The notes: generated by a model from the letters alone, not told the origin. A DNA stretch of 34,286 nt from Fimbriimonadales bacterium (GCA_025061985.1 JANXAW010000001.1:1-34286), one strand, 5' to 3'. Counted from the stretch's first letter, positions 1 through 8,519 are shown. A program made the numbers and translations.

Positions 1-12
1 TGCCAGTGAAGG

Positions 13-2526
13 TTATCCTATCTCACCTGCGTGTAAGTGTACCTGTTCCACCAGCGCGGCTTGCCCGTCGCGCCCTGCCTCTACCTCTTGCAATCGCTTG
101 CTCAGCACGACGCGCGTAATCGCCGCCACCGTGTCGCCCTCGGCGAGGTCAATCAGTTTCACACCCTGCGCGATGCGCCCTGTGATGCGCAGATCCGCCA
201 CACGCAAACGGATGCCCTTGCCGTTCGCCGTGACTAAAATCACGCGGTCGTCTTTCTCCACCACTTCGGCGGCGACCACGCTGCCCGTTTTGCGCGTGAC
301 ATTCATCGTGAAGATGCCCTTGCCCCCGCGCGATTGCACGCGATACTCCTTGAGGGGCGTGCATTTACCGAAGCCGTTCTCGGAGACGACCAGCAGCAGG
401 GCGTTAGGCTGCACACGGCATGCCGCCACCAGCGCGTCTTCTTTGCCCAGCGTGATGGCTTTCACGCCGCCCGCTGTGCGACTGCGCACAGGCACATCGG
501 TCTCTGGGAAGCGGATTGCCAAGCCTGCCTTCGTGACGAGGATAATCTCGTCTGCGCCTGAGGTGTGTAGCACCCAGCCCAGCGCATCGCCTGGCTCTAA
601 GTCAAACGCATTCAGCCCGCTGCTGCGTAGGTTAGCGAACTCGCTCAGGGGCGTGCGCTTGATTTCGCCCTTGCGCGTGACCATCGTGAGGTAGCCCGGC
701 GCATCGAAGTCGCGCACCGATACAGTCGCCGTCACCTTCTCGTCGGGCTGAATGTTGATGTAGTTGATAATCGCCGAGCCGCGCGCTTGGCGCGAGGTTT
801 CAGGGATCTCGTAGGCTTTCAAGCGGTACACGCGCCCGCGATCGGTGAAGAACAAGATGTAATGATGTGTGCTGACTTGGAACAAGTGCGCCACTTCGTC
901 TTCCTCGCGGGCGGTGGTGGCGACTACGCCTTTGCCTCCGCGCTTTTGCGAGCGATAGGCATCGATGGAGACACGCTTGATGTAGCCGTCGCGCGTAATC
1001 AGCACAAGGCTCTCCTCTTCGGGGATGAGTTCCTCTTCGGAGAACTCTTCAGCTTCGCGGGCGATGATGCGCGTGCGACGCGGATCGCCGTACTTTTCCT
1101 TTAGCGCGCGCAGCTCCTCTTTGATGATCGCGTCTATCTGTTTTGGGTCAGAGAGGATGTGCTCCAGTCGGGTGATTTCGCGTAGTAGCCCGCGATATTC
1201 CTCAGCGAGTTTCTCCTGCTCCAGTCGGGCGAGCTGGCGCAGTTGGGTGTTGAGGATGGCGTCTGCCTGCAGCACAGTCAGCCCAAAGCGCTGGATCATC
1301 GTGCGACGCGCTATCTCGGCGGTTTCCGACTGGCGGATGATGCGGATGATTTCGTCTAAAAAGTTCAGCGCGATTTGTAGCCCCTCTAAGATGTGGGCGC
1401 GTGACTTGGCGCGGTAAAGCTCGTGGCGCGTGCGCCGCTCGATCACCGCACGCCGATGCTCTAGGTAGTTGTCCAGCAGGTCGAGCAGGCTCATGATGCG
1501 GGGCACATTGTCCACCAGCGCGAGCATAATTGCCCCGAAGGTGGTGCGCAGTTGCGTGTGCTTGAGGAGTTGGTTCAGCATGCGGTTGGGGTTCACATCG
1601 CGGCGCAGTTCGATGACCACGCGCATGCCTGTGCGGTCGGAATAGTCGGCGATGTCGGTGATGCCGTCCAGTTTGCCTGCCTTCACCAGCTCAGCGATTT
1701 GCTCAATCAGGCGCGCTTTACTCACCTGATAAGGCAGCTCGGTGATGACGATCGCGCTTTTGCCCCCGTCCAGTGGCTCAATCTGCGTCTTGGCTTGCAT
1801 GACGATGCTGCCGCGCCCAGTTTCGTAGGCTTGGCGGATGCCTTTTGTGCCCAAAATCAGCCCGCCTGTGGGGAAATCGGGACCAGGCAGCAGCTTCAGA
1901 ATCGGCTCAAGGGTGCAGTTGGGGTGTTCGAGGCGGTAAATCAGCGCGTCCACTACCTCGCTGAGGTTGTGGGGTGGGATGTTAGTTGCCATCCCGACGG
2001 CGATTCCGCTGCTCCCGTTGCACAGCAGGTTCGGAAAGCGTGCGGGTAGCACCGTTGGCTCCTCGGCGGTTTGTAGGTAGTTGGGCATCCAGTCGACGGT
2101 CTCTTTGTCGATATCGGCGAGCATTTCCATCGCAATGGGAGTGAGGCGCACCTCGGTGTAGCGCATCGCGGCCGGAGGATCGCCGTCTATGCTGCCGAAG
2201 TTGCCTTGCCCATCCACCAGTGGGTAGCGCATGTTGAAATCCTGCGCCAGTCGCACCAGGGTGGGGTAGACCACCTCTTGCCCGTGCGGGTGGTAGTTTG
2301 CTGTCGTCTCACCGCAGACTTTCGCAGATTTGGTGTGGGCAGAGTCGGGGGTCAAGCCAAGTTCGCGCATGGCGTACAGAATGCGTCGCTGCACGGGCTT
2401 GAGACCATCCCGCACATCAGGGAGCGCACGGGCAATAATCACACTCATCGCATAGTCGAGGTAGGAGCGCTTCATCTCCTCCTCGACGGGCACCTGCAAC
2501 ACCTCGCGACCGATGGGAGTACTCAT
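13..2526 (-). CDS. gyrA: DNA gyrase subunit A
   Basis: GyrA is the breakage-reunion subunit of type II topoisomerase and works with GyrB to introduce negative supercoils. The 837-residue protein has the family layout. The N-terminal winged-helix/tower region carries [18 protein letters not shown] (about residues 33-50) and YHPHG (78-82). The catalytic tyrosine is in AMRYTE (Tyr123). The C-terminal beta-pinwheel contains a GyrA box, QKRGGKG, which argues for gyrase rather than topoisomerase IV ParC, and a second similar motif, QSRGGKG, further on. The residues aligned with E. coli Ser83 and Asp87, the quinolone contacts, are Glu84 and Pro88. The ATG at 2524-2526 is chosen because the conserved N-terminus follows directly. 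Only 9 bases separate it from a TATACT -10 element, so the leader would be very short. gyrB is not in the window. Identification is secure; ParC is the only alternative. Confidence 0.97.
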   Translation of the reverse strand: MSTPIGREVLQVPVEEEMKRSYLDYAMSVIIARALPDVRDGLKPVQRRILYAMRELGLTPDSAHTKSAKVCGETTANYHPHGQEVVYPTLVRLAQDFNMRYPLVDGQGNFGSIDGDPPAAMRYTEVRLTPIAMEMLADIDKETVDWMPNYLQTAEEPTVLPARFPNLLCNGSSGIAVGMATNIPPHNLSEVVDALIYRLEHPNCTLEPILKLLPGPDFPTGGLILGTKGIRQAYETGRGSIVMQAKTQIEPLDGGKSAIVITELPYQVSKARLIEQIAELVKAGKLDGITDIADYSDRTGMRVVIELRRDVNPNRMLNQLLKHTQLRTTFGAIMLALVDNVPRIMSLLDLLDNYLEHRRAVIERRTRHELYRAKSRAHILEGLQIALNFLDEIIRIIRQSETAEIARRTMIQRFGLTVLQADAILNTQLRQLARLEQEKLAEEYRGLLREITRLEHILSDPKQIDAIIKEELRALKEKYGDPRRTRIIAREAEEFSEEELIPEEESLVLITRDGYIKRVSIDAYRSQKRGGKGVVATTAREEDEVAHLFQVSTHHYILFFTDRGRVYRLKAYEIPETSRQARGSAIINYINIQPDEKVTATVSVRDFDAPGYLTMVTRKGEIKRTPLSEFANLRSSGLNAFDLEPGDALGWVLHTSGADEIILVTKAGLAIRFPETDVPVRSRTAGGVKAITLGKEDALVAACRVQPNALLLVVSENGFGKCTPLKEYRVQSRGGKGIFTMNVTRKTGSVVAAEVVEKDDRVILVTANGKGIRLRVADLRITGRIAQGVKLIDLAEGDTVAAITRVVLSKRLQEVEAGRDGQAALVEQVHLHAGEIG

Positions 2527-2535
2527 ACAAGGGAT

Positions 2536-2541
2536 AGTATA
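2536..2541 (-). promoter_or_regulatory. Putative gyrA -10 element (TATACT)
   Basis: Read on the minus strand, this is GGTATACT, with 9 bases between the hexamer and the gyrA ATG. No good -35 hexamer is visible at 16-18 bp. If this is the promoter, the gyrA mRNA would be leaderless or nearly so, and no Shine-Dalgarno sequence could precede the start. Confidence 0.45.
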
Positions 2542-2550
2542 CCTGCTCGG

Positions 2551-2692
2551 TTAGCCTCGCGAGTAAGGTTTCAAGAGTTGCAGGTTAGGGAGATCACGAT
2601 AGTGCCTCTCGTTGAAGGTGCAAAGAACGAGGTTGTGATGCACCGCTGTTGCAGCGATTGGAGAGTCCAGTATCCCTGAACCCTGCTTCAAC
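2551..2692 (-). pseudogene. C-terminal remnant of a PIN-domain (VapC-like) protein
   Basis: On the minus strand an open frame ends at TAA (2551-2553). Its last 45 or so codons read like the end of a PIN-domain ribonuclease: ILDSPIAATAVHHNLVLC, then TFNERHYRDLPNLQLLKPY. The VapC hallmarks are the acidic residue before xxIAATA, the T-x-N motif, and H-(Y/F)-x-x-(L/I)-P-x-L-x-L-L-x-P near the C-terminus. The N-terminal two thirds, including the first catalytic Asp, is missing. Upstream the frame runs into the start of the oppositely oriented oxidoreductase without further PIN features. No antitoxin gene is visible. The piece looks like the stump of a toxin gene cut off when the neighbouring region was inserted or rearranged. 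It lies directly upstream of gyrA. The call is from motif recognition only. Confidence 0.6.
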
Positions 2693-2707
2693 AGGTAAAC
2701 TCCGTGT

Positions 2708-4363
2708 GTGCGCGGCACATTCAATGCGAAGGTCGATGTGCTGATAGTTGGAGGTAGCTTGGGCGGGTGTGCTGCGGCGATGGCGTGCGCCTCGCTGGGC
2801 GTAAAAACGCTGCTGGCAACCGAACCCGACCAGTGGATCGGCGGTCAGCTCACAGCGCAAGCCGTGCCCCCTGATGAGCACCGCTGGATAGAGACGCAGG
2901 GCTGTACGCGCCGCTACCGCCAACTGCGCGAGGCAATCCGCGACTTCTACCGACGCTATTACCCGCTCACAGAGACTGCGCGTAGCGATCCGCACCTAAA
3001 CCCTGGTGGGGGCTGGGTCAGTCGCCTTTGCCACGAGCCGCGCGTCGCTAAGATCGTATTGGAGTCGATGCTCCACTACCCCCAAATGCGGGGCGACCTG
3101 ATTGTGGAGCCATTGCGCCTCCACGCCGTGGATGGAGACGGCGACTTCCTGCGCGGCGTGCTGTTTTATTACCCTGACCAGCCTGCTACGCTCTATGTAG
3201 AGGCAAGATACATTCTGGATGCTACCGACACGGGCGAGTTGCTCCCGCTAGCGGGTGCCGAGTATGTCACGGGCGCAGAATCGCATTGGGAAACAGGCGA
3301 GCCACACGCAAAGCCCGAGCCACAACCCGCGAATATGCAGGCGTTCACATGGTGCTTTGCGCTGGGCTATGACCCGAAGGGCAACTACGTAGGCAGCAAG
3401 CCCAAAGGCTACGAGTTCTGGAAGGCGTTCCGCCCACCGTTTGCGCATGCGCCCTTGTTCAGCTGGATCGACATAGACCCCATTACTCACGCACCACGTC
3501 GCCTCAGCCTGTTTGGCGAGGACGGCACGCCCTCTATGTTCCGCTACAGGCAGATCGTTGACCCCGCCCTCTACCCGCCTGAAGTCGCCCCTGAACCCGT
3601 GACGATCGTGAACTGGTTTATGAACGACTACTTTTTAGGTCCACTCTACCCCCCAGCGGGTGCGGAGTCAAGTGGCAGCATGCCTGACCCAAGCGCAGTG
3701 CCCTCTGCCTACGGCTTCACGAATGCCGAGATCCCAAACGCAACGCTTTCCCACGCGATGGCGGCGCGTACCCTTTCTGAGTGCCTCCTTTACTGGCTGC
3801 AGACCGAGGCACCACGCCCCGACGGGGGCGTTGGCTACCCAGGCTTGCACTTGCGTCCCGACATCACGGGCACCGACGATAACCCCTACCACAAACTGGC
3901 GCAACGGGTCTATGTGCGCGAGTCGCGACGCATCAAGGCGCGGTTTACGATTTTGGAGCAGCATGTAAGCGCGGAACTGCGCCCTAACGCCACCCTTGCC
4001 GAGCCGTTCCCCGACAGCGTGGGCGTAGGGCACTATCGGATTGACCTGCATCCCACCACAGGCGGGGACAACTACTTAGACATCCCCACCTTGCCGTTTC
4101 AAATCCCACTGGGCGCGCTCATACCTATTCGCTTGCGCAATTTGCTACCCGCGTGCAAAAACATCGGCACCACGCACATCACCAACGGCTGCTATCGCCT
4201 GCACCCTGTGGAGTGGAACATCGGGGAATCAGCAGGGCTATTGGCAGCGTTCTGCGTCCTGCGCGGCGTGGAGCCACACCAAGTCTACGAGTCGCCTTCG
4301 TTGCTGCACGAGTATCAACAACTGCTGCGTCAGCAGGGGATTCAACTGGCGTGGGAGTTGTAG
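2708..4363 (+). CDS. FAD-dependent oxidoreductase (FAD_oxidored family)
   Basis: A 551-residue flavoprotein of the family matching Pfam FAD_oxidored. The N-terminal Rossmann strand and glycine loop are VLIVGGSLGG (residues 11-20). A second FAD-contact segment, IGGQL (44-48), follows, as is typical of this family. Near the C-terminus the sequence LLPACKNIGTTHITNGC and the block after it (GESAGLLAAFC) match the usual FAD-closing region, with a conserved small/acidic pattern. There is no signal peptide and no membrane segment, so a soluble cytoplasmic enzyme is expected. The substrate is unknown; relatives are often annotated simply as FAD-dependent oxidoreductase. The start is GTG at 2708, the only reasonable start before the glycine loop, with a weak AGG at 2693-2695. 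It is flanked by a PIN remnant upstream and a phage portal gene 43 bases downstream. Confidence 0.85.
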   Translation: MRGTFNAKVDVLIVGGSLGGCAAAMACASLGVKTLLATEPDQWIGGQLTAQAVPPDEHRWIETQGCTRRYRQLREAIRDFYRRYYPLTETARSDPHLNPGGGWVSRLCHEPRVAKIVLESMLHYPQMRGDLIVEPLRLHAVDGDGDFLRGVLFYYPDQPATLYVEARYILDATDTGELLPLAGAEYVTGAESHWETGEPHAKPEPQPANMQAFTWCFALGYDPKGNYVGSKPKGYEFWKAFRPPFAHAPLFSWIDIDPITHAPRRLSLFGEDGTPSMFRYRQIVDPALYPPEVAPEPVTIVNWFMNDYFLGPLYPPAGAESSGSMPDPSAVPSAYGFTNAEIPNATLSHAMAARTLSECLLYWLQTEAPRPDGGVGYPGLHLRPDITGTDDNPYHKLAQRVYVRESRRIKARFTILEQHVSAELRPNATLAEPFPDSVGVGHYRIDLHPTTGGDNYLDIPTLPFQIPLGALIPIRLRNLLPACKNIGTTHITNGCYRLHPVEWNIGESAGLLAAFCVLRGVEPHQVYESPSLLHEYQQLLRQQGIQLAWEL

Positions 4364-4406
4364 CCATGCATGCGCGCTGATGTCCCTCTTTACAGGAGGT
4401 TCGCGC

Positions 4407-5477
4407 ATGCGTTGGTTTCGCAAGCGTAAGCCTGCTTTAGCACGCGAATACGCGCCTGTAGAGATCGACACCTCTGGTGAACGCGAAGCGACCGAGTTCG
4501 AGGACGAGCTACTTGCCAAACATGGCTATGCTGTCTACGAGCGGATGCTCACAGACGCCCACGTAAAGGCGTGTTTCAACCTCAAGCGCTGGGGTGTGCT
4601 GAGCGCAAACTGGCGTCTGGAACCCGCTGATGACACCCCTGAAGCGCAGCAGGTGCATGCGTTCGTCCGCTACAACCTGCTCACGATGCAAGGGGGCGTG
4701 TTCAGCCTGCTGTGGCGCGTGCTGGATGCCCTCGCTAAGGGCGTGGCGATTTTGGAAAAGCTCTATGCCTACCGCACGAAGCCACCCTACGCAGGCTTTT
4801 GGACCTTGCGCAGCTTCAAAGCGAAAGACCCCGCTCTGTTCCGCTACGAGGTGGATGCCTATCGCAACCTCAAGTCGCTCATCCTCTACGCCCCTAACGG
4901 CGAGCGACTGGTGCTGCCGCGTGAGAAGTTCATCGTGTACACCTACAACCCGCGCTACGAGTCGCCTGTAGGCGAGTCGGATTTGCGCGCGGCGTACCGC
5001 GCGTGGCGCAGCAAAGAACGTATTCTGCAACTGTGGGACCTGTATTTAGCAAAATACGCTTCACCCACGCTGATTGGCACTTACAAGCGCGGGCTGCCCC
5101 CTGCTCAGCAAGAAGAGCTGCTGCGCGCGTTAGACAAGGTGCAGCAGGAAACCGCGATTATTGTGCCTGAGGAAGTGAAAGTGGACGCGCTGGAGTTTAA
5201 GCAAGCAGGCGCTGAAAGCTTCGCACAAGCCGTCGCGCACCATAACGCCGAAATCTCCAAAAGCATCCTAGGCGAAACGCTCACTACCGAAGAGGGACAG
5301 CGTGTAGGTAGCCTCGCGCTGGGGCAAGTGCATCTCAAAGTGCTACAGACGCAGCTACGAGCGTTGCGCGAAGACCTCGCCGAGCGCGTGATGCAAGACC
5401 AAGTGATCCGCCCGCTGGTGCACCTCAACTTCGGCGAGGCGCCAATCCCCCGATTCGTGTGGGAAGAGGCTCAGTAG
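4407..5477 (+). CDS. Mu gp29-like phage portal protein (DUF935), orphan
   Basis: This 356-residue protein resembles the DUF935 / phage Mu gp29 portal family. Portals form the dodecameric ring through which DNA enters the capsid. Family-like segments are YERMLTDAHVKACFNLKRW near the N-terminus, ESPVGESDLRAAYRAWRSK in the centre, LAKYASPTLIGTY after it, and ILGETLTTEEG near the C-terminus. It is shorter than Mu gp29 (about 500 residues), mainly at the C-terminus. The ATG at 4407 is preferred over the one at 4380 because AGGAGG (4394-4399) lies 7 bases before it. No terminase, head, tail or integrase gene is visible nearby, so this is an isolated phage gene: a decayed prophage remnant or a domesticated portal. 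The frame is intact. The 3' end overlaps the convergent downstream gene by 7 bases. Confidence 0.8.
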   Translation: MRWFRKRKPALAREYAPVEIDTSGEREATEFEDELLAKHGYAVYERMLTDAHVKACFNLKRWGVLSANWRLEPADDTPEAQQVHAFVRYNLLTMQGGVFSLLWRVLDALAKGVAILEKLYAYRTKPPYAGFWTLRSFKAKDPALFRYEVDAYRNLKSLILYAPNGERLVLPREKFIVYTYNPRYESPVGESDLRAAYRAWRSKERILQLWDLYLAKYASPTLIGTYKRGLPPAQQEELLRALDKVQQETAIIVPEEVKVDALEFKQAGAESFAQAVAHHNAEISKSILGETLTTEEGQRVGSLALGQVHLKVLQTQLRALREDLAERVMQDQVIRPLVHLNFGEAPIPRFVWEEAQ

Positions 5478-6334
5478 CTGTAGTAGTCGGCTCCCTGTGC
5501 CATATAGGCGCTGTAGGCAAGCCACACCGCTGCGCCTCCAATCACAATAAGCACCGCCATCGGCAACGCCACTTGTAGCGCGGGCAAGAGGCGCTGCACA
5601 GGTGGCAGCAGTTGTAGGGCAGGCGTCAACGCCAGTAAGTACAACAACACCAGCTGCCCTAGCGTGAGGCTCGCAAACCCCAGCGCCAGCGTCCATAGCA
5701 GCATAAACAAGAACATCGTCAGCGTGACGGCGCCCCTGCCGAGCGTGAACCCACGCAGGGATAGCCCCAACAGGACGCCCACACCCACCATCGCTCCCAG
5801 CGTACCTGAGAGTTGGGCAAGCGATGCGCTTTTGCCCCCATAAAACAGCACGCCTGCACTAACCCCGCCTAAAGTAGCAATCAGCAACGGCGTGGCAAAC
5901 CCCTGCACCTCGCCTGCTGAGGCGGTTAGAAGCAGCAACACCCATGTTGCAAGCGCGAAAGTCAAAATGTACGCCACCCCCACTGTGTAGCCCCAATAGC
6001 CCCCCAGCAGCGGATAGAACGGCAGCACGAACAGCCACAGCACACCCAGCAACGCCACCCACGCCCACACCCAGCGGTACGCCGCAGGCAACGCTGCCAG
6101 CCATCCAATCGGCAAGCCTAACAGCGCGTGCCAAAACGCCCACTGCGTGGCATCTATCGGCGGAAAATCAGGGCGTCCCAGCACGCGCCAATACAGCACT
6201 ACAAATCCCAAACTCACTCCCAGCGCGCTCAGCCACGGAGCAGCACGGCGGAGCCGCCAGCCCAGCAGCCAACATACCCCCGCCACCAGCGCTGCCAACC
6301 CCGCCGTGAGCGCACTGCTGACGATTACACTCAC
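5471..6334 (-). CDS. Multi-pass membrane protein of unknown function
   Basis: A 287-residue, very hydrophobic protein with roughly nine predicted transmembrane segments and almost no soluble domain; the longest polar stretches are short loops. I do not recognise a family and see no catalytic motif. It starts with GTG (6332-6334) inside the stop of the upstream yceI-like gene (GTGA overlap), so the two are almost certainly cotranscribed and translationally coupled. That suggests a related envelope job, but the function is unknown. Its stop overlaps the convergent portal gene by 7 bases. The final residues are a tyrosine-rich tail (ADYYSY). Confidence 0.7.
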   Translation of the reverse strand: MSVIVSSALTAGLAALVAGVCWLLGWRLRRAAPWLSALGVSLGFVVLYWRVLGRPDFPPIDATQWAFWHALLGLPIGWLAALPAAYRWVWAWVALLGVLWLFVLPFYPLLGGYWGYTVGVAYILTFALATWVLLLLTASAGEVQGFATPLLIATLGGVSAGVLFYGGKSASLAQLSGTLGAMVGVGVLLGLSLRGFTLGRGAVTLTMFLFMLLWTLALGFASLTLGQLVLLYLLALTPALQLLPPVQRLLPALQVALPMAVLIVIGGAAVWLAYSAYMAQGADYYSY

Positions 6335-6930
6335 TGACGGATAGCCTCCACCGAGACCGTCACGCGCACCTCGTCCGACAAGCCGTTGTTCTGTAGCCCG
6401 TAGGTGATGCCAAACTGGCTGCGCCGAATAGTGAAAGTGGTCTCAAAGCCGATAATCTCCTGACCTCGCTGGTTGCGCCCTTTGCCCGTGAAGGTCACGC
6501 GCACCGTCAGCGGGCGCGTAATCCCGCGAATGGTCAGGTTGCCCTGCACCTCGACAGTGGTGTTGTCGATTTTGCGCACGCGCGTGCTCTTGAAGGTGAG
6601 CTTAGGAAACTGTCGCGCGTTGAAAAAGTCGGGGCTGCGCAAGTGCTCGTCGCGACGCGCATTCCCCGTGTCGATGCTGTTGGCGTCTACCTCAATCTCC
6701 ACCGAGCTATTGCTTGGGTTGCGCTCGTCCACCACGATCTTGCCCGAAACATTGTTGAACCGCCCGTAGGCGAAGCCCGTGTTCAAATGCTTCACGCGGA
6801 AAAGCACGAATGTGTGCACGGGGTCAATCTGGTAAGTCACAGGCTGCGCTTGTACCGACGGAACAGAACCTACAAGCAGTGCAACAGTCGCCAAATGTGT
6901 CCAAACGCGCGTTCGAAACCGCATAGCCAT
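6331..6930 (-). CDS. YceI-family secreted protein
   Basis: A 199-residue protein of the YceI family: periplasmic lipocalin-like beta-barrels that bind isoprenoid or polyprenyl lipids. Residues 1-28 form a signal peptide with a likely cut after VQA. The mature domain opens with YQIDPVHTFVLFRVKHL and contains the family segments RDEHLRSPDFFNARQFPKLTFKS (split here by description), then GNLTIRGITRPLTVRVTF and the closing FGITYGLQNNGLSDEVRV-type strand. The start ATG at 6928-6930 follows an AGGAGG about 8 bases upstream. A strong promoter lies at 7054-7083, and a stable hairpin sits in the intervening leader. The gene overlaps the downstream membrane-protein gene (GTGA). The exact ligand is unknown. 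Confidence 0.93.
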   Translation of the reverse strand: MAMRFRTRVWTHLATVALLVGSVPSVQAQPVTYQIDPVHTFVLFRVKHLNTGFAYGRFNNVSGKIVVDERNPSNSSVEIEVDANSIDTGNARRDEHLRSPDFFNARQFPKLTFKSTRVRKIDNTTVEVQGNLTIRGITRPLTVRVTFTGKGRNQRGQEIIGFETTFTIRRSQFGITYGLQNNGLSDEVRVTVSVEAIRQ

Positions 6931-7010
6931 TCTCCAACCTCCTCAGATTTTGCCTTTCAGCGAGGCTAACACCAATCCCTTAGCGCGACACTATCTCCGC
7001 CCTCATCTTG

Positions 7011-7030
7011 CGACGGCGGGAACGCCGTCG
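7011..7030 (-). repeat. Perfect 8-bp stem hairpin in the yceI leader
   Basis: CGACGGCG and CGCCGTCG flank a four-base loop (GGAA on the plus strand, TTCC on the minus strand). It lies between the YceI promoter and its start codon, so it would be in that 5' leader. It also lies downstream of pheS, but no T-run follows on the minus strand, so a classical intrinsic terminator is unlikely. Confidence 0.6.
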
Positions 7031-7053
7031 TGCTTGGCAAAATAGCTTCTCGT

Positions 7054-7083
7054 ATTATACCTAATCCTGCAATAAGGGTTCAA
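7054..7083 (-). promoter_or_regulatory. Sigma-70-type promoter of the yceI operon
   Basis: On the minus strand, TTGAAC (7078-7083) and TATAAT (7054-7059) are separated by 18 bp. The predicted transcription start is near 7047, giving a leader of about 116 bases that contains the 7011-7030 hairpin before the YceI ATG. Confidence 0.7.
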
Positions 7084-7121
7084 GAAAACTCTTGCTGCAC
7101 CTGTGGGCAATCCTGCGAGGG

Positions 7122-8153
7122 CTATAGCAAGGGGAACTGCTCTAAGAAGCGCAAGTCGTTTTCCAAGAAGAGGCGCAAGTCGTCTACGCCGTACTGGAGC
7201 ATCGGAATGCGCTCAATGCCCAGCCCGAAGGCGAAACCTGTGTAGCGTTCCGTGTCGATTCCGTAGCGTTCCAAGATGGCGGGGTGGATTAGCCCTGCGC
7301 CGCCCAGCTCCAGCCAGCCACCTTTCCATGAGATGGCGAAGTCTACGCCCGGCTCTACGAAAGGGAAGTAATCGGGGCGGAAGCGCACGCGCACCTCTGG
7401 GCCGAACATCATCTGCGCAAACTGTGTAAGCGTACCCTTCAGATGTGCCATGCTCACGCCTTCGTCCACCATAAAGGCGTCCACTTGGTGGAAGGTGTGG
7501 GAGTGTGTGGCGTCTACGTTCTCGTAGCGGTAGCAGCGTCCGATGATGGCGATACGCAGCGGTAGCGTGCGTTCTCCGCGCTGGAGCTGCTCAAAGATTC
7601 GCCCCTGAATCGAGGTGGTTTGCGTACGCAGCAGGTAGCCAGGGGCGATGTGGAACGAGTTTTGCTCGTCCATGGCGGGGTGGTCGTCGGGGTAGTTGAG
7701 CGCGCCGAAGTTATACCGGAACTCTTCTATGTCGTAGCCATCCACGAACTCAAAGCCCAGCCCTATCAGCGCAGCTTTGACGCGCTGAATTGTAAGCGTG
7801 AGGGGGTGTAGGCGTGCGGGGCGCAACGGCATGCCGGGCAAGGTTACGTCTAGCTGCTCGCTTTCAATGCGGCGCGCAAGCTCCAGCTGCTCCAGTTCGG
7901 CGCGGCGCTGGGCGATGCGTGCTACTAGTGTTTCGCGCGCCGCGTTGACCCGCTGCCCAAAGGCTGGACGCTCTTCAGGAGGCAGGGTACCCACTTGGCG
8001 CAGCAGCTGGCTTATGGCACCTTTTTTGCCCAAGTAGCGCGTTTCTACCTCCTGCAGCTCAGCCGTGGAGCCTGCCTCCGCAACAGCGCGCGTGGCTTCC
8101 TCCAGCAGTTGCTCGACGGTTTGCACAGTGCCTACGACAGGTGGAGTGTCCAT
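7122..8153 (-). CDS. pheS: Phenylalanine--tRNA ligase alpha subunit
   Basis: PheS is the catalytic alpha subunit of the (alpha-beta)2 phenylalanyl-tRNA synthetase. The 343-residue protein is of normal length. The N-terminal coiled coil, which binds tRNA, covers about residues 10-95. The class II catalytic core follows: RTQTTSIQGR, FHQVDAFMVDEG, RFRPDYFPFVEPGVDF (motif 2 region), GGAGLIHPAILERYGID and motif 3 FGLGIERIPMLQYGVDDLR. It is the last gene of the infC-rpmI-rplT-pheS run, 8 bases after rplT. No clear Shine-Dalgarno precedes the ATG at 8151-8153, so coupling to rplT is likely. pheT, normally next to pheS, does not follow: the next gene downstream is the independently promoted YceI gene. 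Confidence 0.97.
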   Translation of the reverse strand: MDTPPVVGTVQTVEQLLEEATRAVAEAGSTAELQEVETRYLGKKGAISQLLRQVGTLPPEERPAFGQRVNAARETLVARIAQRRAELEQLELARRIESEQLDVTLPGMPLRPARLHPLTLTIQRVKAALIGLGFEFVDGYDIEEFRYNFGALNYPDDHPAMDEQNSFHIAPGYLLRTQTTSIQGRIFEQLQRGERTLPLRIAIIGRCYRYENVDATHSHTFHQVDAFMVDEGVSMAHLKGTLTQFAQMMFGPEVRVRFRPDYFPFVEPGVDFAISWKGGWLELGGAGLIHPAILERYGIDTERYTGFAFGLGIERIPMLQYGVDDLRLFLENDLRFLEQFPLL

Positions 8154-8161
8154 CAGAGTAG

Positions 8162-8509
8162 CTACGCTGGGCGCACCGACTCTACCAGCATGCGGAACGC
8201 CTCAGGATCGCGAACAGCCATCTCCGCGAGCTGCTTTCGGTTGATTTGAATGCCGCGCTCACTAAGGGCGTGGATGAACTCGCTGTAGCGGATGCCAAGG
8301 GCGCGGCAAGCAGCGTTGATGCGAACAATCCACAGGCGACGGAAGTCGCGTTTGCGCTGACGCCGATCGCGATAGGCGTACATCAGCGACTTCATCACCT
8401 GCTCGTTCGCCTTGCGGAACAGGCGACTCTTCGCGCCGTAGTAGCCCTCTGCGAGCTTGAGAATCTTCTTATGACGACGCCGTGTAACTATTCCACCTTT
8501 GACTCGCAT
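8162..8509 (-). CDS. rplT: 50S ribosomal protein L20
   Basis: A 115-residue, highly basic protein of standard L20 length. It begins with the conserved MRVKGG followed by [19 protein letters not shown]. It binds 23S rRNA early in 50S assembly, and in several bacteria it represses its own operon by binding the mRNA. The ATG at 8507-8509 is preceded by AAGGAGG, which overlaps the rpmI stop codon, so translation is probably coupled to rpmI. It is followed after 8 bases by pheS. No L20-specific leader mimic of 23S rRNA was identified. Confidence 0.97.
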   Translation of the reverse strand: MRVKGGIVTRRRHKKILKLAEGYYGAKSRLFRKANEQVMKSLMYAYRDRRQRKRDFRRLWIVRINAACRALGIRYSEFIHALSERGIQINRKQLAEMAVRDPEAFRMLVESVRPA

Positions 8510-8519
8510 TTTTGCCTCC

